DNA from: Halomonas sp. Bachu 37
GTDB lineage: Bacteria; Pseudomonadota; Gammaproteobacteria; Pseudomonadales; Halomonadaceae
Length of the DNA stretch: 64,000 bases
NCBI RefSeq assembly: GCF_039691755.1
Contig: NZ_CP137552.1
Location: forward strand, 1,364,001-1,428,000
Reading direction: 5' to 3'
This document shows positions 1 to 9,372 of the stretch, piece by piece (positions within the stretch are counted from its first letter, which is position 1; each line of letters opens with the position of its first letter). The notes below the pieces were generated by a model that did not search any database, was not told where the DNA came from, and worked only from the letters and a program-made list of their open reading frames with translations. Made by a program: the position numbers and the translations under genes.

Positions 1-1
1 C

Positions 2-778
2 GAGGTGCACAACGCCTTCGACGACAGCCTGATTGCCGAATTGAATGCGCACCTTGCTGAATTGCACCAGCGCGCCGAACAGGGCGAGGTACGCGTGGTG
101 GTACTGGGCTCGGAAGGTAAGAGCTTCTCCGCCGGCGCGGATCTCAACTGGATGAAGCGCATGGTCGAGTACGATTTCGACGGCAATCTGGCCGACTCGC
201 GCAAGCTCTCCGACCTGATGCACGGTCTGGATACCCTGCCCTGCCCTACGCTATGTCGCGTGCAGGGTGCCGCTTTCGGCGGCGCGGTGGGCCTAGCCGC
301 CTGCTGCGATATCGTCATCGCCTCGCAAAAAGCCAAGTTCTGCCTTTCCGAAGTCCGGATCGGCCTGTCGCCGGCGGTCATCAGCCCTTACGTGCTGCGC
401 GCGCTGGGCGAGCGTCAGGCACGCCGCTATGCCCTCACCGCAGAAGTCATGAATGCCGCTACCGCCTGTGACCTCGGCCTGGCCCACCAGGTGGTGGAAC
501 CCGAATCACTGGATGAAGCGGTCGATGGCATGCTGGCGACCCTGCTGGCCACCTCACCACAAGCCAGCCGCACCACCAAGGCTTTGCTTGCCGTGGTGGC
601 TCGCGAACTCGATTCTGCGGCTACTCGCGAACACACCTGCCAGGTCATCAGCGAACTGCGCGTCAGTGCCGAAGGCCAAGAGGGACTGGCCAGCTTCCTC
701 GACAAGCGTCCTCCCGCCTGGACCCAAGACCCTGCCGACCGCGATAGCGACAAGAACACTACGGAGCCACGCTCATGA
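2..778 (+). CDS. liuC: Methylglutaconyl-CoA hydratase (crotonase family), 5' partial
   Basis: Hydrates 3-methylglutaconyl-CoA to HMG-CoA in leucine/isovalerate breakdown. The reading frame is open to the first base of the window, so the true start and the first few residues lie outside; the GTG at base 5 is an internal valine (EVHNAFDD matches the usual crotonase N-terminal motif). Crotonase features seen: the CoA-binding loop SFSAGADLNWM, the oxyanion-hole stretch AAFGGAVGLAACCDIV and SEVRIGLSPAV, which carries the conserved second glutamate. The first catalytic glutamate position is a glycine, as I recall for LiuC-type enzymes. The stop overlaps the ATG of the next gene (ATGA), so the two are translationally coupled. 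Assignment as LiuC rather than a generic enoyl-CoA hydratase rests on its liuD-liuE neighbours. Confidence 0.85.
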   Translation, partial: EVHNAFDDSLIAELNAHLAELHQRAEQGEVRVVVLGSEGKSFSAGADLNWMKRMVEYDFDGNLADSRKLSDLMHGLDTLPCPTLCRVQGAAFGGAVGLAACCDIVIASQKAKFCLSEVRIGLSPAVISPYVLRALGERQARRYALTAEVMNAATACDLGLAHQVVEPESLDEAVDGMLATLLATSPQASRTTKALLAVVARELDSAATREHTCQVISELRVSAEGQEGLASFLDKRPPAWTQDPADRDSDKNTTEPRS

Positions 779-2838
779 GCCCTGAGATGACGCAATTCAG
801 TACGTTACTGGTCGCCAATCGCGGCGAAATCGCCTGTCGCGTAATGCGCACGGCAAGGCGCATGGGCTTGAAGACCGTGGCGGTCTACTCCGATGCCGAC
901 GCCAACGCCCGCCATGTGCGGGAAGCCGACGAAGCCGTGCGCATCGGCCCGGCTTCCGCTCGGGAAAGCTATCTCGACATCGAAGCGGTGATCGGCGCCG
1001 CCAAGCGCACCGGCGCCGGTGCCATTCATCCCGGTTACGGCTTTTTGTCCGAAAACGGTGCTTTCGTCGAAGCACTGGACACGGCGGGCATCGTCTTCGT
1101 CGGCCCGCCCGCCTCGGCGATTGCGGCCATGGGCGACAAATCCGCGGCCAAGGCGCGCATGGCGGATGCCGGTGTGCCGCTGGTGCCGGGCTACCACGGC
1201 GCCGACCAGGACGACGCGTTGCTCAAGGCCGAGGCCGACAAGATCGGCTATCCGGTGCTGCTCAAGGCCAGCGCCGGTGGCGGTGGCAAGGGCATGCGCG
1301 TGGTCGAGTCGAGTGACAATTTCCAGGCCGCCCTCGATGGCTGCCGGCGGGAGTCCCAGGCCGCCTTCGGCGACCAGCGCATGTTGATCGAGAAGTACCT
1401 GACCCAGCCACGTCACGTCGAGGTCCAGGTGTTCTGCGACAGCCACGGCAACGGCGTCTACCTGTTCGAGCGCGACTGTTCCGTCCAGCGTCGCCACCAG
1501 AAGGTGCTCGAGGAAGCCCCGGCCCCGGGAATGAGCGAGGGCTTGCGCCGTGAAATGGGCGCGGCGGCGGTTCGCGCGGCCAAGGAGATCGGCTATGTCG
1601 GCGCCGGTACGGTGGAATTCCTGCTCGACGCCGATGGCTCGTTCTACTTCATGGAGATGAACACCCGCCTGCAGGTCGAGCACCCGGTCACGGAGATGAT
1701 CACCGGCCAGGATCTGGTCGAGTGGCAGCTGCGCGTGGCCATGGGCGAGGCACTGCCCTGCACCCAGGACGAACTGACCATTACCGGGCACAGCTTCGAG
1801 GCGCGCCTGTACGCCGAGGACCCGGAGCAGGATTTCCTGCCCGCGACCGGTCGCCTCGAGCGCTTCGCCATGGATCTGGAGGGTGCCGGCCTTGGCTCTT
1901 CACAAAAGGACCGCGCCAAGGTACGCCTGGACAGCGGCGTGGAAACCGGCGATGTGGTCTCGATGCACTACGACCCCATGCTCGCCAAGCTGATCGTTCA
2001 CGGCGACGACCGCGAACAGGCCCTGGCGACGCTCAACCGGGCCCTGGCCGCGCTGGATGTCCAAGGCGTGGTGACCAACCGCGCCTTCCTGCAGCGCCTA
2101 GCGACGCATCCGGCCTTCCGCAATGCTGAGCTGGATACCCGCTTCATCGAGAAGAACGAAGCCACGCTGTTCGCCCCCAGGCAGTACTCCACCGAGGAGT
2201 ACGCCGGCGCCGCGCTGATCGGCCTCAACCAGCTGGCCCGCGAATGCGAAAGCGATTCACCGTGGGATCGCCACGACGGTTTCCGCCTCAACGCTCCGCA
2301 CACCATTCGCATCGCCCTTTGCGACCCTTCGTTGGCCCAGTCGACGGATGCCGAGGACGTGGTAGTCGTGGAAGGCACTCGCGAGACCGAAGCCGACCCG
2401 TGGCACTTGACCATCGGCAACGAAACGCTCACCGCGAGCCTTGAGCATCTAGAAGGCGACGCCGTGGCGGTCACCCTCGATGGCCATCGCCGCCGGCTGC
2501 AGGCGCGGTTGGTGGGGGAAAACCAGCGTAATGTGGTGGTCATGGTCGATCCCACCGGTGAGACACGCCTGTATTGGCGGCGTATTGACGCCATCGACCA
2601 CGGTCACCACGAGGCGGAATCCACCCTCACCGCGCCCATGCACGGCACCGTGGTCGCCCTGCTGGTAGAGCCCGGCGTCAGCGTGGAAAAAGGCATGCCG
2701 CTGATGGTCATGGAAGCCATGAAAATGGAGCACACCATGACCGCTCCCGCCGATGGCCAGGTGGAAAGCTTCCACTTCCAGGCCGGCGATACCGTCGGCC
2801 AGGGCGACGTGCTGCTGGAATTCGCCGTCAACGAATAA
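775..2838 (+). CDS. liuD: Methylcrotonyl-CoA carboxylase, biotin-containing alpha subunit
   Basis: ATP-dependent carboxylation of biotin for conversion of 3-methylcrotonyl-CoA to 3-methylglutaconyl-CoA. The 687-residue protein has the biotin carboxylase N domain ([11 protein letters not shown] near residue 13), an ATP-grasp domain with the glycine loop GGGGKG at 168-173 and the substrate/metal segment [14 protein letters not shown], a biotin carboxylase C domain, and a C-terminal biotinyl domain with EAMKMEH (biotinylated lysine about 650). Length and domain order fit MCC/acetyl-propionyl carboxylase alpha subunits. The beta subunit (liuB) is not in the window and is expected upstream of liuC. 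Start chosen at the ATG overlapping the liuC stop; a second in-frame ATG lies four codons on. Confidence 0.93.
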   Translation: MSPEMTQFSTLLVANRGEIACRVMRTARRMGLKTVAVYSDADANARHVREADEAVRIGPASARESYLDIEAVIGAAKRTGAGAIHPGYGFLSENGAFVEALDTAGIVFVGPPASAIAAMGDKSAAKARMADAGVPLVPGYHGADQDDALLKAEADKIGYPVLLKASAGGGGKGMRVVESSDNFQAALDGCRRESQAAFGDQRMLIEKYLTQPRHVEVQVFCDSHGNGVYLFERDCSVQRRHQKVLEEAPAPGMSEGLRREMGAAAVRAAKEIGYVGAGTVEFLLDADGSFYFMEMNTRLQVEHPVTEMITGQDLVEWQLRVAMGEALPCTQDELTITGHSFEARLYAEDPEQDFLPATGRLERFAMDLEGAGLGSSQKDRAKVRLDSGVETGDVVSMHYDPMLAKLIVHGDDREQALATLNRALAALDVQGVVTNRAFLQRLATHPAFRNAELDTRFIEKNEATLFAPRQYSTEEYAGAALIGLNQLARECESDSPWDRHDGFRLNAPHTIRIALCDPSLAQSTDAEDVVVVEGTRETEADPWHLTIGNETLTASLEHLEGDAVAVTLDGHRRRLQARLVGENQRNVVVMVDPTGETRLYWRRIDAIDHGHHEAESTLTAPMHGTVVALLVEPGVSVEKGMPLMVMEAMKMEHTMTAPADGQVESFHFQAGDTVGQGDVLLEFAVNE

Positions 2839-2848
2839 GGAGAGAGCC

Positions 2849-3757
2849 ATGGCACTACCGCAACAGGTGCGCTTGTTCGAGATGGGCCCGCGCGACGGCC
2901 TGCAGAATGAGGCCGGGCCGATCATCGCCACCGCGACCAAGATCGAATTCATCCATCGCCTGGCCGCGGCGGGCTTGACCCATATCGAAGCGGCAAGCTT
3001 CGTCTCGCCGAAATGGGTACCGCAGATGGGCGATGCCAGCGAAGTCATGAATGGCATCACACGCCAACCCGGGGTGGTCTATTCCACCTTGACGCCCAAC
3101 CTGAAGGGGCTGGAAGGCGCCCTGGCCGCCGGCGTGGAAGAGGTCGCGGTATTCGGCGCGGCGTCGGAGTCCTTCTCGCAGAAGAACATCAATTGCTCGG
3201 TGGCGGAGTCGCTCGAGCGTTTCGAGCCGGTACTCGAGCGAGCCCGCGAGGCCAATGTCCGCGTACGCGGCTATGTCTCCTGTGTGCTCGGCTGCCCTTA
3301 CGAAGGCGAGATCGCCCCGGCCAAGGTGGCCGAGGTGGCCAAGGCGCTCTATGACATGGGCTGCTACGAAATTTCGCTCGGCGACACCATCGGCACGGGT
3401 ACGCCGCTTGCTGCCAAGCGCATGATCGAGGCGGTCGGCCGCGAGGTGCCGATAAACCGGCTCGCCGCTCATTTTCATGACACCTACGGCCAGGCCCTGG
3501 TCAATCTCTACGCGGTGATGGAAGAGGGGGTGGCGGTGATCGATGCCGCAACCGCGGGCCTCGGCGGTTGTCCTTACGCCAAGGGAGCCTCGGGCAACGT
3601 AGCCACCGAGGACGTGCTCTACTTGTTGCAGGGACTGGGTATCGACACCGGTATCGATCTTCAGGCGGTGATCGATACCGGCTACTGGATTACCGGCGAA
3701 CTGGGACGTAAACCCGGTTCTAAAGTCGCTCTGGCGAAAGGCTGCAAAATTGCGTAA
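2849..3757 (+). CDS. liuE: Hydroxymethylglutaryl-CoA lyase
   Basis: Cleaves HMG-CoA to acetyl-CoA and acetoacetate, the last step of the leucine pathway. 302 residues with the DRE-TIM motif GPRDGLQNE at residues 13-21, the metal-binding HFHDTYGQ and the family signature AGLGGCPYA with its catalytic cysteine. The ATG at 2849 is preceded by a clear AAGGAGAG ribosome-binding site immediately after the liuD stop, so an upstream in-frame ATG inside liuD is rejected. Third gene of the liuC-liuD-liuE run. Confidence 0.95.
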   Translation: MALPQQVRLFEMGPRDGLQNEAGPIIATATKIEFIHRLAAAGLTHIEAASFVSPKWVPQMGDASEVMNGITRQPGVVYSTLTPNLKGLEGALAAGVEEVAVFGAASESFSQKNINCSVAESLERFEPVLERAREANVRVRGYVSCVLGCPYEGEIAPAKVAEVAKALYDMGCYEISLGDTIGTGTPLAAKRMIEAVGREVPINRLAAHFHDTYGQALVNLYAVMEEGVAVIDAATAGLGGCPYAKGASGNVATEDVLYLLQGLGIDTGIDLQAVIDTGYWITGELGRKPGSKVALAKGCKIA

Positions 3758-3862
3758 AAAAACCGTACGCAACAGACGACAGATCGCGCAAGTCAACTAC
3801 AAGCCAAACAAGCATCCTTTGCCTATCCGTTCGGATAATAAGAAATACCGGAGAGACTCAAC

Positions 3863-5560
3863 ATGGCTTCATCAGCACTCACCTTACCCAGCTACACCAG
3901 CAGCATGGCCGACAAGCCATTGATCGGCATGACCATCGGCGACAAGTTCGATGAGGTGGTAGCACGTTTCCCCGATAACGATGCCTTGATCGTACTGCAT
4001 CAGGGTATCCACTGGAGTTATCGTCAGCTGCAGGAAGAGGTCAACCGTTGCGCCCGCGCCCTGCTTTCCATCGGCGTGAAACGGGGCGATCGCGCCGCCA
4101 TCTGGGCGCCCAACTGCAGCGAGTGGACGCTTAGCCAGTTCGCCACGGCCAAGATCGGGGCGATACTGGTCAACATCAACCCGGCCTACCGCACCCATGA
4201 GCTGGAGTACGCCCTGAACCAGTCCGGCGCGCGCTTTCTGATCACCGCCGACAGTTTCAAGAGCTCCGACTATCGCGGCATGCTGTACGAGCTGGCCCCG
4301 GAATTGAAGGCCTCGGCCGTCGGCAAGCTCAAGTCACAGAAGCTGCCCGAGCTCGAGTGCGTCATCAATCTCAGCGCTGAAGCGCACGACGGCATGTGGC
4401 CCTGGGCCGACTTCATCCAGCAGGCCGATAACGTCAGTCAGACCGATGTCGATGATCTGCAAGCTACCCTGCAGTTCGACGATGCGATCAACATCCAGTA
4501 CACCTCGGGCACCACAGGCTTTCCCAAGGGCGCCACGCTTTCCCATCACAATATCCTCAACAACGGTTTCTTCGTTGCCGAAAGCATGGGCTTTACCAGC
4601 GATGACCGCTTGGTGATTCCGGTCCCGCTGTATCACTGCTTTGGCATGGTCATGGGCAACCTGGGCTGCGTTACCCACGGCGCCGCGATGATCTACCCGG
4701 ACGAAGGCTTCGACCCCGGCAAGGTGCTCAAGGCGGTCCACGAGCAGAAAGCTACCGCGCTGTACGGCGTGCCGACCATGTTCATCGCCGAGCTGGACCA
4801 TCCCGAATTCGACACATTCGATCTTTCCACCTTGCGTACCGGCATCATGGCCGGCTCCATCTGCCCCTCGGAGGTGATGAAGCAGGTCATCAACAGGATG
4901 AACATGAAGGGGGTGCAGATCGCCTACGGCATGACCGAAACCAGCCCGGTTTCCACCCAGACCGGTGCCGACGATAGCATCGAAAAGCGCGTTTCGACGG
5001 TCGGACGAACCCAACCGCACCTGGAAAGCAAGATTGTCGATCCGGGAAACGGCGGAATTCTGCCCCGCGGCGAAATTGGTGAACTCTGCACCCGCGGCTA
5101 CAGCGTGATGCTCAAGTACTGGAACAACGACAAGGCCACGGCCGAAGCCATCGATGAAGCCGGCTGGATGCATACCGGCGACCTGGCCACCATGGACGAC
5201 GAAGGCTATGTGCAGATCGTCGGGCGAATCAAGGACATGGTCATTCGTGGGGGCGAAAACGTCTACCCCAAGGAGATCGAGGAATTCCTCTATGCCCACC
5301 CGGCCATCTCGGAAGTTCAGGTTACCGGCGTACCCGACAAGAAGTACGGCGAGGAGCTGATCGCCTGGGTCAAACTCAACAGCAGCGCCGAAGATGTCAC
5401 TGCAGAAGACCTGCGTGAATACTGCAAGGGCAAGATCACTCATTTCAAGATCCCCCGCTACTTCAAGTTCGTCGATGAATTCCCCATGACGGTCACGGGC
5501 AAGATTCAGAAGTTCAAGATGCGAGAAATCTCCATCGAAGAGCTGGGCCTGGAAAAGTAA
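3863..5560 (+). CDS. AMP-binding acyl-CoA synthetase (FadD/AcsA-like)
   Basis: ATP-dependent activation of a carboxylic acid to its CoA ester through an acyl-adenylate. 565 residues with the ANL-superfamily motifs in order: the P-loop-like [11 protein letters not shown] near 213, YGMTETSP near 355, the hinge region [20 protein letters not shown] near 453, and the catalytic-lysine segment TGKIQKFK near the C-terminus. Such genes commonly sit beside liu/atu catabolic genes, so branched short- or medium-chain substrates (isovalerate, geranylate-type) are plausible, but the sequence does not reveal the substrate. It lies 105 bp after liuE with its own GGAGAG ribosome-binding site, so it may have its own promoter. 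The 3' end is involved in a short tandem duplication that runs into the next gene. Confidence 0.88.
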   Translation: MASSALTLPSYTSSMADKPLIGMTIGDKFDEVVARFPDNDALIVLHQGIHWSYRQLQEEVNRCARALLSIGVKRGDRAAIWAPNCSEWTLSQFATAKIGAILVNINPAYRTHELEYALNQSGARFLITADSFKSSDYRGMLYELAPELKASAVGKLKSQKLPELECVINLSAEAHDGMWPWADFIQQADNVSQTDVDDLQATLQFDDAINIQYTSGTTGFPKGATLSHHNILNNGFFVAESMGFTSDDRLVIPVPLYHCFGMVMGNLGCVTHGAAMIYPDEGFDPGKVLKAVHEQKATALYGVPTMFIAELDHPEFDTFDLSTLRTGIMAGSICPSEVMKQVINRMNMKGVQIAYGMTETSPVSTQTGADDSIEKRVSTVGRTQPHLESKIVDPGNGGILPRGEIGELCTRGYSVMLKYWNNDKATAEAIDEAGWMHTGDLATMDDEGYVQIVGRIKDMVIRGGENVYPKEIEEFLYAHPAISEVQVTGVPDKKYGEELIAWVKLNSSAEDVTAEDLREYCKGKITHFKIPRYFKFVDEFPMTVTGKIQKFKMREISIEELGLEK

Positions 5561-5621
5561 CGTGAAACTGGAAAGTACGTGGAACTGGAAAGTACGTGGA
5601 ACTAAAAAATAGTAACGTGAG
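5549..5621 (+). repeat. 17-bp tandem repeats spanning the synthetase stop codon and the next gene's start
   Basis: The unit CTGGAAAGTACGTGGAA occurs exactly at 5568-5584 and 5585-5601. A diverged 19-base copy (5549-5567) includes the acyl-CoA synthetase stop codon, and a further degenerate copy follows. The three GTG triplets at 5562, 5579 and 5596 fall in three different reading frames because the unit is not a multiple of three; only the last is in frame with the downstream methyltransferase. The array looks like a local duplication of the synthetase 3' end. Confidence 0.8.
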
Positions 5622-6444
5622 CCTGGCCGAACATTATCGCAGGAATCTCAGTGTGAACGAGGTGCTCGGTCGGGTGGCCGGGCACTTCGCCTCCCCTTCC
5701 TTGTATCAACTCGCCCCTCTGGATCAATTGCATATCGGTGGCATCAAGGCCAGCGAGCGGCTGCTCAAGCTGCTCGACCCCGAGCACCACCGGCGGGTCC
5801 TGGATATCGGCTCGGGAGCCGGCGGCTTGATGCGCCAGGCCACGCTTTCGGGTTTTACCTTGGTGGGAGTGGATATCACGCACGACCTGAATCGCTTGAA
5901 CCGAGGTCTCTCGGGCCTGGCGCAGCCAGGGCGAACACCGCCGCTGGTTACCGCCGATGCTAGCGCTCTCCCCTTCGCCGACGACTCCTTCGATGCGGTG
6001 CTGTTCCAGCATAGTTTTCTCAACATGCCAGATACCGTGAAGGTGCTCGGCGAATGCCGCCGTGTCTTGCATCGAGGCGGTGTCATCGTCATGCATGAGG
6101 TAGTCAGCGGGCCGCAGCACGAGCAATTGCGTTTCCCGGTGCCGTGGGCAAGCCATGGCGCTCATTCATGCCTGCAGAGTGCAGCGGCGCTGTCGTCGCT
6201 GCTGGAAGATAGCGGTTTTCACATCGTCCATTGGCGAGACTGGAGCGAGGAAGCCCTGGTCTGGCGTCAGCGCCAGCGAGTAAAAGAAGCGGCGGCAAAC
6301 GCCTCGGAGGATTCATCTAGACCGGCCCCAGCGCTCTCGCCCCAGTTGATCTTCGGGTCTCGCTTTATGGAGATGGGCAAAAACCTGCTGGTCAATCTCG
6401 AGACTGAGGCAATCAGGGTGGTAGAAATCAAGGCGAGTTGCTAG
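5596..6444 (+). CDS. Class I SAM-dependent methyltransferase (UbiE/Methyltransf_11-like)
   Basis: Transfers a methyl group from S-adenosylmethionine; the acceptor cannot be read from the sequence. About 282 residues with motif I VLDIGSGAGG near residue 69, an acidic motif II region (VGVDI), and the motif IV-like segment FDAVLFQHSFLNM near 131. The open frame starts at a GTG inside the upstream tandem repeat. A second in-frame GTG at 5617 (VSLAEHYRRN) is equally plausible; neither has a good Shine-Dalgarno sequence, so the N-terminus is uncertain. It lies just 35 bp after the acyl-CoA synthetase and may depend on its transcript. Confidence 0.75.
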   Translation: MELKNSNVSLAEHYRRNLSVNEVLGRVAGHFASPSLYQLAPLDQLHIGGIKASERLLKLLDPEHHRRVLDIGSGAGGLMRQATLSGFTLVGVDITHDLNRLNRGLSGLAQPGRTPPLVTADASALPFADDSFDAVLFQHSFLNMPDTVKVLGECRRVLHRGGVIVMHEVVSGPQHEQLRFPVPWASHGAHSCLQSAAALSSLLEDSGFHIVHWRDWSEEALVWRQRQRVKEAAANASEDSSRPAPALSPQLIFGSRFMEMGKNLLVNLETEAIRVVEIKASC

Positions 6445-6495
6445 TCTCAATGAAATGATCGCTTTCACCCTGCCGGGTTCGCTAGAGGGCAGCCA

Positions 6496-7056
6496 ATGAA
6501 ACGCTTGGCCTGGGCGGCGCTTTTAAGCTTTGCTCCTTTCCTGACCAGCCATGCCGATGACGACGAAGTGATCCTGGCGTATACCGCGCCGGAGACCGAG
6601 TTATTGCAGTTGGAAAATGGTATTGTCGTGGAAGGAAGTGATCTGAGCAACCGGGATGCCTATACCTCGGGTTTTCGCCTGTCGGCCGAGTTCACTCCCT
6701 GGCAATTACCCCTTCTGGATATCGGTGCGGAGCTTGCTTATCGGGCGAGCGAGGAGGTGCCTATCGGCAGCGGCGTCAATCACCTGCTACTCGATACCTT
6801 CAGTGTAGGTGGCGCCCTGGTGGCAGGAATCAGACTTGGCGGCTTCAGTATCTATGCCAAATCGGGCCTGGCGGAATGGCGGGGTGAAACCACCGGCATG
6901 CAGGATCAAGACGATGGAGGCACGGCTTCCGTTACCGGTTTCGGCGCCACCATGACCTTCCACCGTCTCGTCAGTCGTCTGGAATATGAGCGTATCGACG
7001 CGCCTACCCTGAGTCACCTGAACCAGTTCAGCGCGTCGGTACACCTTCCGTTTTAA
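6496..7056 (+). CDS. Small outer-membrane beta-barrel-like protein
   Basis: Function unknown. The 186-residue product starts with a clear signal peptide (MKRLAWAALLSFAPFLTSHA, cleavage probably before DDD) and the remainder alternates short amphipathic strands, including FRLSAEFTPW, VGGALVAGIRLGGFSIYAKSG and SVTGFGATMTF, ending in a terminal phenylalanine (SVHLPF), the typical outer-membrane insertion signal. The pattern resembles small 8-stranded OmpA/OmpX-like or 'outer membrane beta-barrel' domain proteins. It has its own spacing from the methyltransferase and is convergent with the next gene. Confidence 0.6.
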   Translation: MKRLAWAALLSFAPFLTSHADDDEVILAYTAPETELLQLENGIVVEGSDLSNRDAYTSGFRLSAEFTPWQLPLLDIGAELAYRASEEVPIGSGVNHLLLDTFSVGGALVAGIRLGGFSIYAKSGLAEWRGETTGMQDQDDGGTASVTGFGATMTFHRLVSRLEYERIDAPTLSHLNQFSASVHLPF

Positions 7057-7212
7057 CAATATGCTTCTAAACAAGCCCTTTCTAAAAAAACGTTCTAAAA
7101 CAACACCGCCGAAACGGTCACCGCCTTTTGTCCGAATGCTAGAAGAAAGCCGCAAGGCGTTTTGATTTAACTCCTGTTTCTTTCTTGGCTAACCACTTAA
7201 CCTCCATTACCT

Positions 7213-7524
7213 TCATCTCCCCTTGCCTTCATCTCCCATCGTGAACGAGGGCGGATCGCTGGCGGGGAAACTATCAGCGCTGGCCTTGTCCAGATCGCTT
7301 TCATCCTGGAAACCCTCCGCATCCGTCGAGGAGTATTCCGTGTAGTCGTCAGCGAGGGTCAACTTGCCGTTTTCAAACTGCAAGTCGTACCGCTCCACCC
7401 AAAAGCGCCTGCCGTCCGGTGCGTTAATTTCCACCTTGGTGTCGGCACTGTCATCGACTACTTTGCCTACCGAGCTGCCATCCTTGGTAAATACCGTGGC
7501 GTCAACAAGTTCTTCATGAGCCAT
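7213..7524 (-). CDS. Small acidic protein with SFPASDPPS tail
   Basis: Unknown function. 103 residues from the ATG at 7524, which has a GAAGGAG ribosome-binding site; a longer in-frame extension upstream is not supported. The N-terminal half (TVFTKDGSSVGKVVDD...) looks like a small beta-rich PRC-barrel/DUF2171-type fold, and the C-terminal half is acidic and probably disordered, ending in SFPASDPPSF, a short motif recurring in many small proteobacterial proteins of unknown role. It stands alone between convergent and divergent neighbours. Confidence 0.6.
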   Translation of the reverse strand: MAHEELVDATVFTKDGSSVGKVVDDSADTKVEINAPDGRRFWVERYDLQFENGKLTLADDYTEYSSTDAEGFQDESDLDKASADSFPASDPPSFTMGDEGKGR

Positions 7525-7657
7525 GACACACTCCTTCGTTGATGTATGCGTATCTCTAAAGTAGAAGGCTAGCCAACCAACTAGCAAGGCCTGATGGAAA
7601 TATTTACTACCGGCCCCGTAGCCTTATTGGCTGGGACAGACAAAAAATCGAGACGTT

Positions 7658-8746
7658 CTATTTTTTTGCCGATGCCCGGCGAGGCTTGCCGCTTGCACCC
7701 GCGGATTTTCGCGGCCGCCCACTCGGCGCAGCACTCTTTTTTGCCGCTCCCTTGCCTGGCGCCGTGCCTCTACCTTTCGGCGCCCCTTTACTCTTCAAGC
7801 CACCGCCGCCGCCTTTTTTCGTTGCCTTGCCTGGCGTTCCGGCCTTGCCCTTGGGGGGTCGCTTGCCCTCCGCCTTGGGTTTCGCCTCTTGCCCGCGTTT
7901 GGCTGTTCCCTTGACCTTGTCCCCACTCTTGTTACCGGTGGCGGATTTATTCTTTTCCCGAGAAGGAAATTCCGGCCGAGTCGGCTTGCGATTCTTCGTC
8001 TTCTTCCCCGCGCCTTCCCCTTGGGTATCCGACTGCTCGGTCAAGGCAATGATGGTATCGATCTCCTTCGGGGTCAGGTCGCGCCAATCCCCTAACGCCA
8101 GCCCTTGTAAGGAAACATTCATGATTCGGGTACGCACCAGTTGCGTCACTTCATAGCCGAAGTATTCGCACATGCGCCGAATCTGGCGGTTCAACCCTTG
8201 AACAAGAGTAATGGTGAAAACGAAGGTCGATTCCTTGGTCACCCGACACTTCTTGGTGACCTTACCGAGGATGGGCACTCCACCGCTCATGCCGTTGATG
8301 AATTCGTCGGTAATTGGTTTGTTGACCGTCACCAGGTACTCTTTTTCGTGGCGGTTGTTGGCCCGCAGGATCTTGTTCACCAGATCGCCGTTATTGGTCA
8401 GAAAGATCAAGCCCTGGGAATCCTTGTCCAGGCGGCCGATGGGAAATATGCGCGCCCCATGCTTGACGAACTCGACAATGTTGTCCTTCTCGCTGGATTC
8501 CGTGGTGCTGACGATTCCCACCGGCTTGTTCAAGGCGATGAGAATCAGATCCTCTTCTTCCTGCGGCTCGATCTCCTGACCGTTGACCTTGACCCTGTCC
8601 CCCGCCTTTACCTGATCGCCCGTGGTGGCTCGGCGGCCATTGATCCACACATTGCCCTGCTCCACAAAACGATCCGCCTCCCGGCGCGAGCAGAGGCCGC
8701 TTTCGCTGATGTACTTGTTGATGCGGGTAGAGCTTCGTAACGACAT
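7658..8746 (-). CDS. rluF: 23S rRNA pseudouridine(2604) synthase RluF with long basic tail
   Basis: Isomerises U2604 of 23S rRNA (and tRNA-Tyr U35 in E. coli RluF). The N-terminal S4 RNA-binding domain covers about residues 9-56 ([16 protein letters not shown]), and the catalytic domain carries GRLDKDSQG at 104-112 with the catalytic aspartate D107. The sequence follows E. coli RluF closely, including [17 protein letters not shown] and RTRIMNVSL. From about residue 240 to 362 the protein is a Lys/Gly/Pro/Ala-rich low-complexity tail, longer than that of E. coli RluF (about 290 residues in all), probably a disordered RNA-binding extension. Confidence 0.93.
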   Translation of the reverse strand: MSLRSSTRINKYISESGLCSRREADRFVEQGNVWINGRRATTGDQVKAGDRVKVNGQEIEPQEEEDLILIALNKPVGIVSTTESSEKDNIVEFVKHGARIFPIGRLDKDSQGLIFLTNNGDLVNKILRANNRHEKEYLVTVNKPITDEFINGMSGGVPILGKVTKKCRVTKESTFVFTITLVQGLNRQIRRMCEYFGYEVTQLVRTRIMNVSLQGLALGDWRDLTPKEIDTIIALTEQSDTQGEGAGKKTKNRKPTRPEFPSREKNKSATGNKSGDKVKGTAKRGQEAKPKAEGKRPPKGKAGTPGKATKKGGGGGLKSKGAPKGRGTAPGKGAAKKSAAPSGRPRKSAGASGKPRRASAKK

Positions 8747-8782
8747 AGGACGCCAATAGTCAAAGATGGTGAATGGGGTGAC

Positions 8783-9328
8783 TTAAAAAGAGGAGCCGGG
8801 CTGCTTTAGAAAGTCGATTTCTTCGTCCGAGGAGGACCGCCCCATTAACGCATTGCGGTGGGGATAACGGCCGAAGCGGTCGATGATTGCCTTGTGGCGC
8901 ACTTCGTACCCCAGATTTTCCTCCAGCCCCGGCTGATCGAAGAGCTGTATCGCCTCCTCATGAATCACTGGCGACTCGCTATGCATGTAAGGCATGTAGA
9001 GAAAAACCCGCTCTTGTGCGGCAAGCTCGACGTCGACACCCAGTGCAACCGCTTCCTGGGCAAGGGTGAGAGCCAGCGCATCGCTGGCGAAGGCGCGGGG
9101 GTCTTCGCGGTACATGTTGCGCGAAAACTGGTCCAGCACGATGATCTCCGCCAACCGCCCGTGGGCGCTGCGCCGCCATCGATAGCATTCGCACCGTGTT
9201 GCCTGGACATGCACCGTAGCGAACCGCCGAGTGATGGCACGATCCATCTCGGCATCTTTCTTGAACCACTGCGCGGGCGTCAGCTCGGCAAACCAGAACT
9301 GAAGCACCGCTTGAGCATCTGCAGACAT
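8783..9328 (-). CDS. DUF924 family protein
   Basis: A 181-residue helical protein of the widespread DUF924 family, whose biochemical role is not established. Family hallmarks seen are VLQFWFAELTPAQWFKKD near the N-terminus, LAEIIVLDQFSRNMYR in the middle, and YPHRNALMGRSSSDEEIDFL near the end. It lies between rluF and ppc on the same strand; no operon-type overlap with either. Confidence 0.85.
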   Translation of the reverse strand: MSADAQAVLQFWFAELTPAQWFKKDAEMDRAITRRFATVHVQATRCECYRWRRSAHGRLAEIIVLDQFSRNMYREDPRAFASDALALTLAQEAVALGVDVELAAQERVFLYMPYMHSESPVIHEEAIQLFDQPGLEENLGYEVRHKAIIDRFGRYPHRNALMGRSSSDEEIDFLKQPGSSF

Positions 9329-9372
9329 CGATGGCTTCTCCTTTTATAGCTCCTCCCTTTGGCGGCAGCTGC

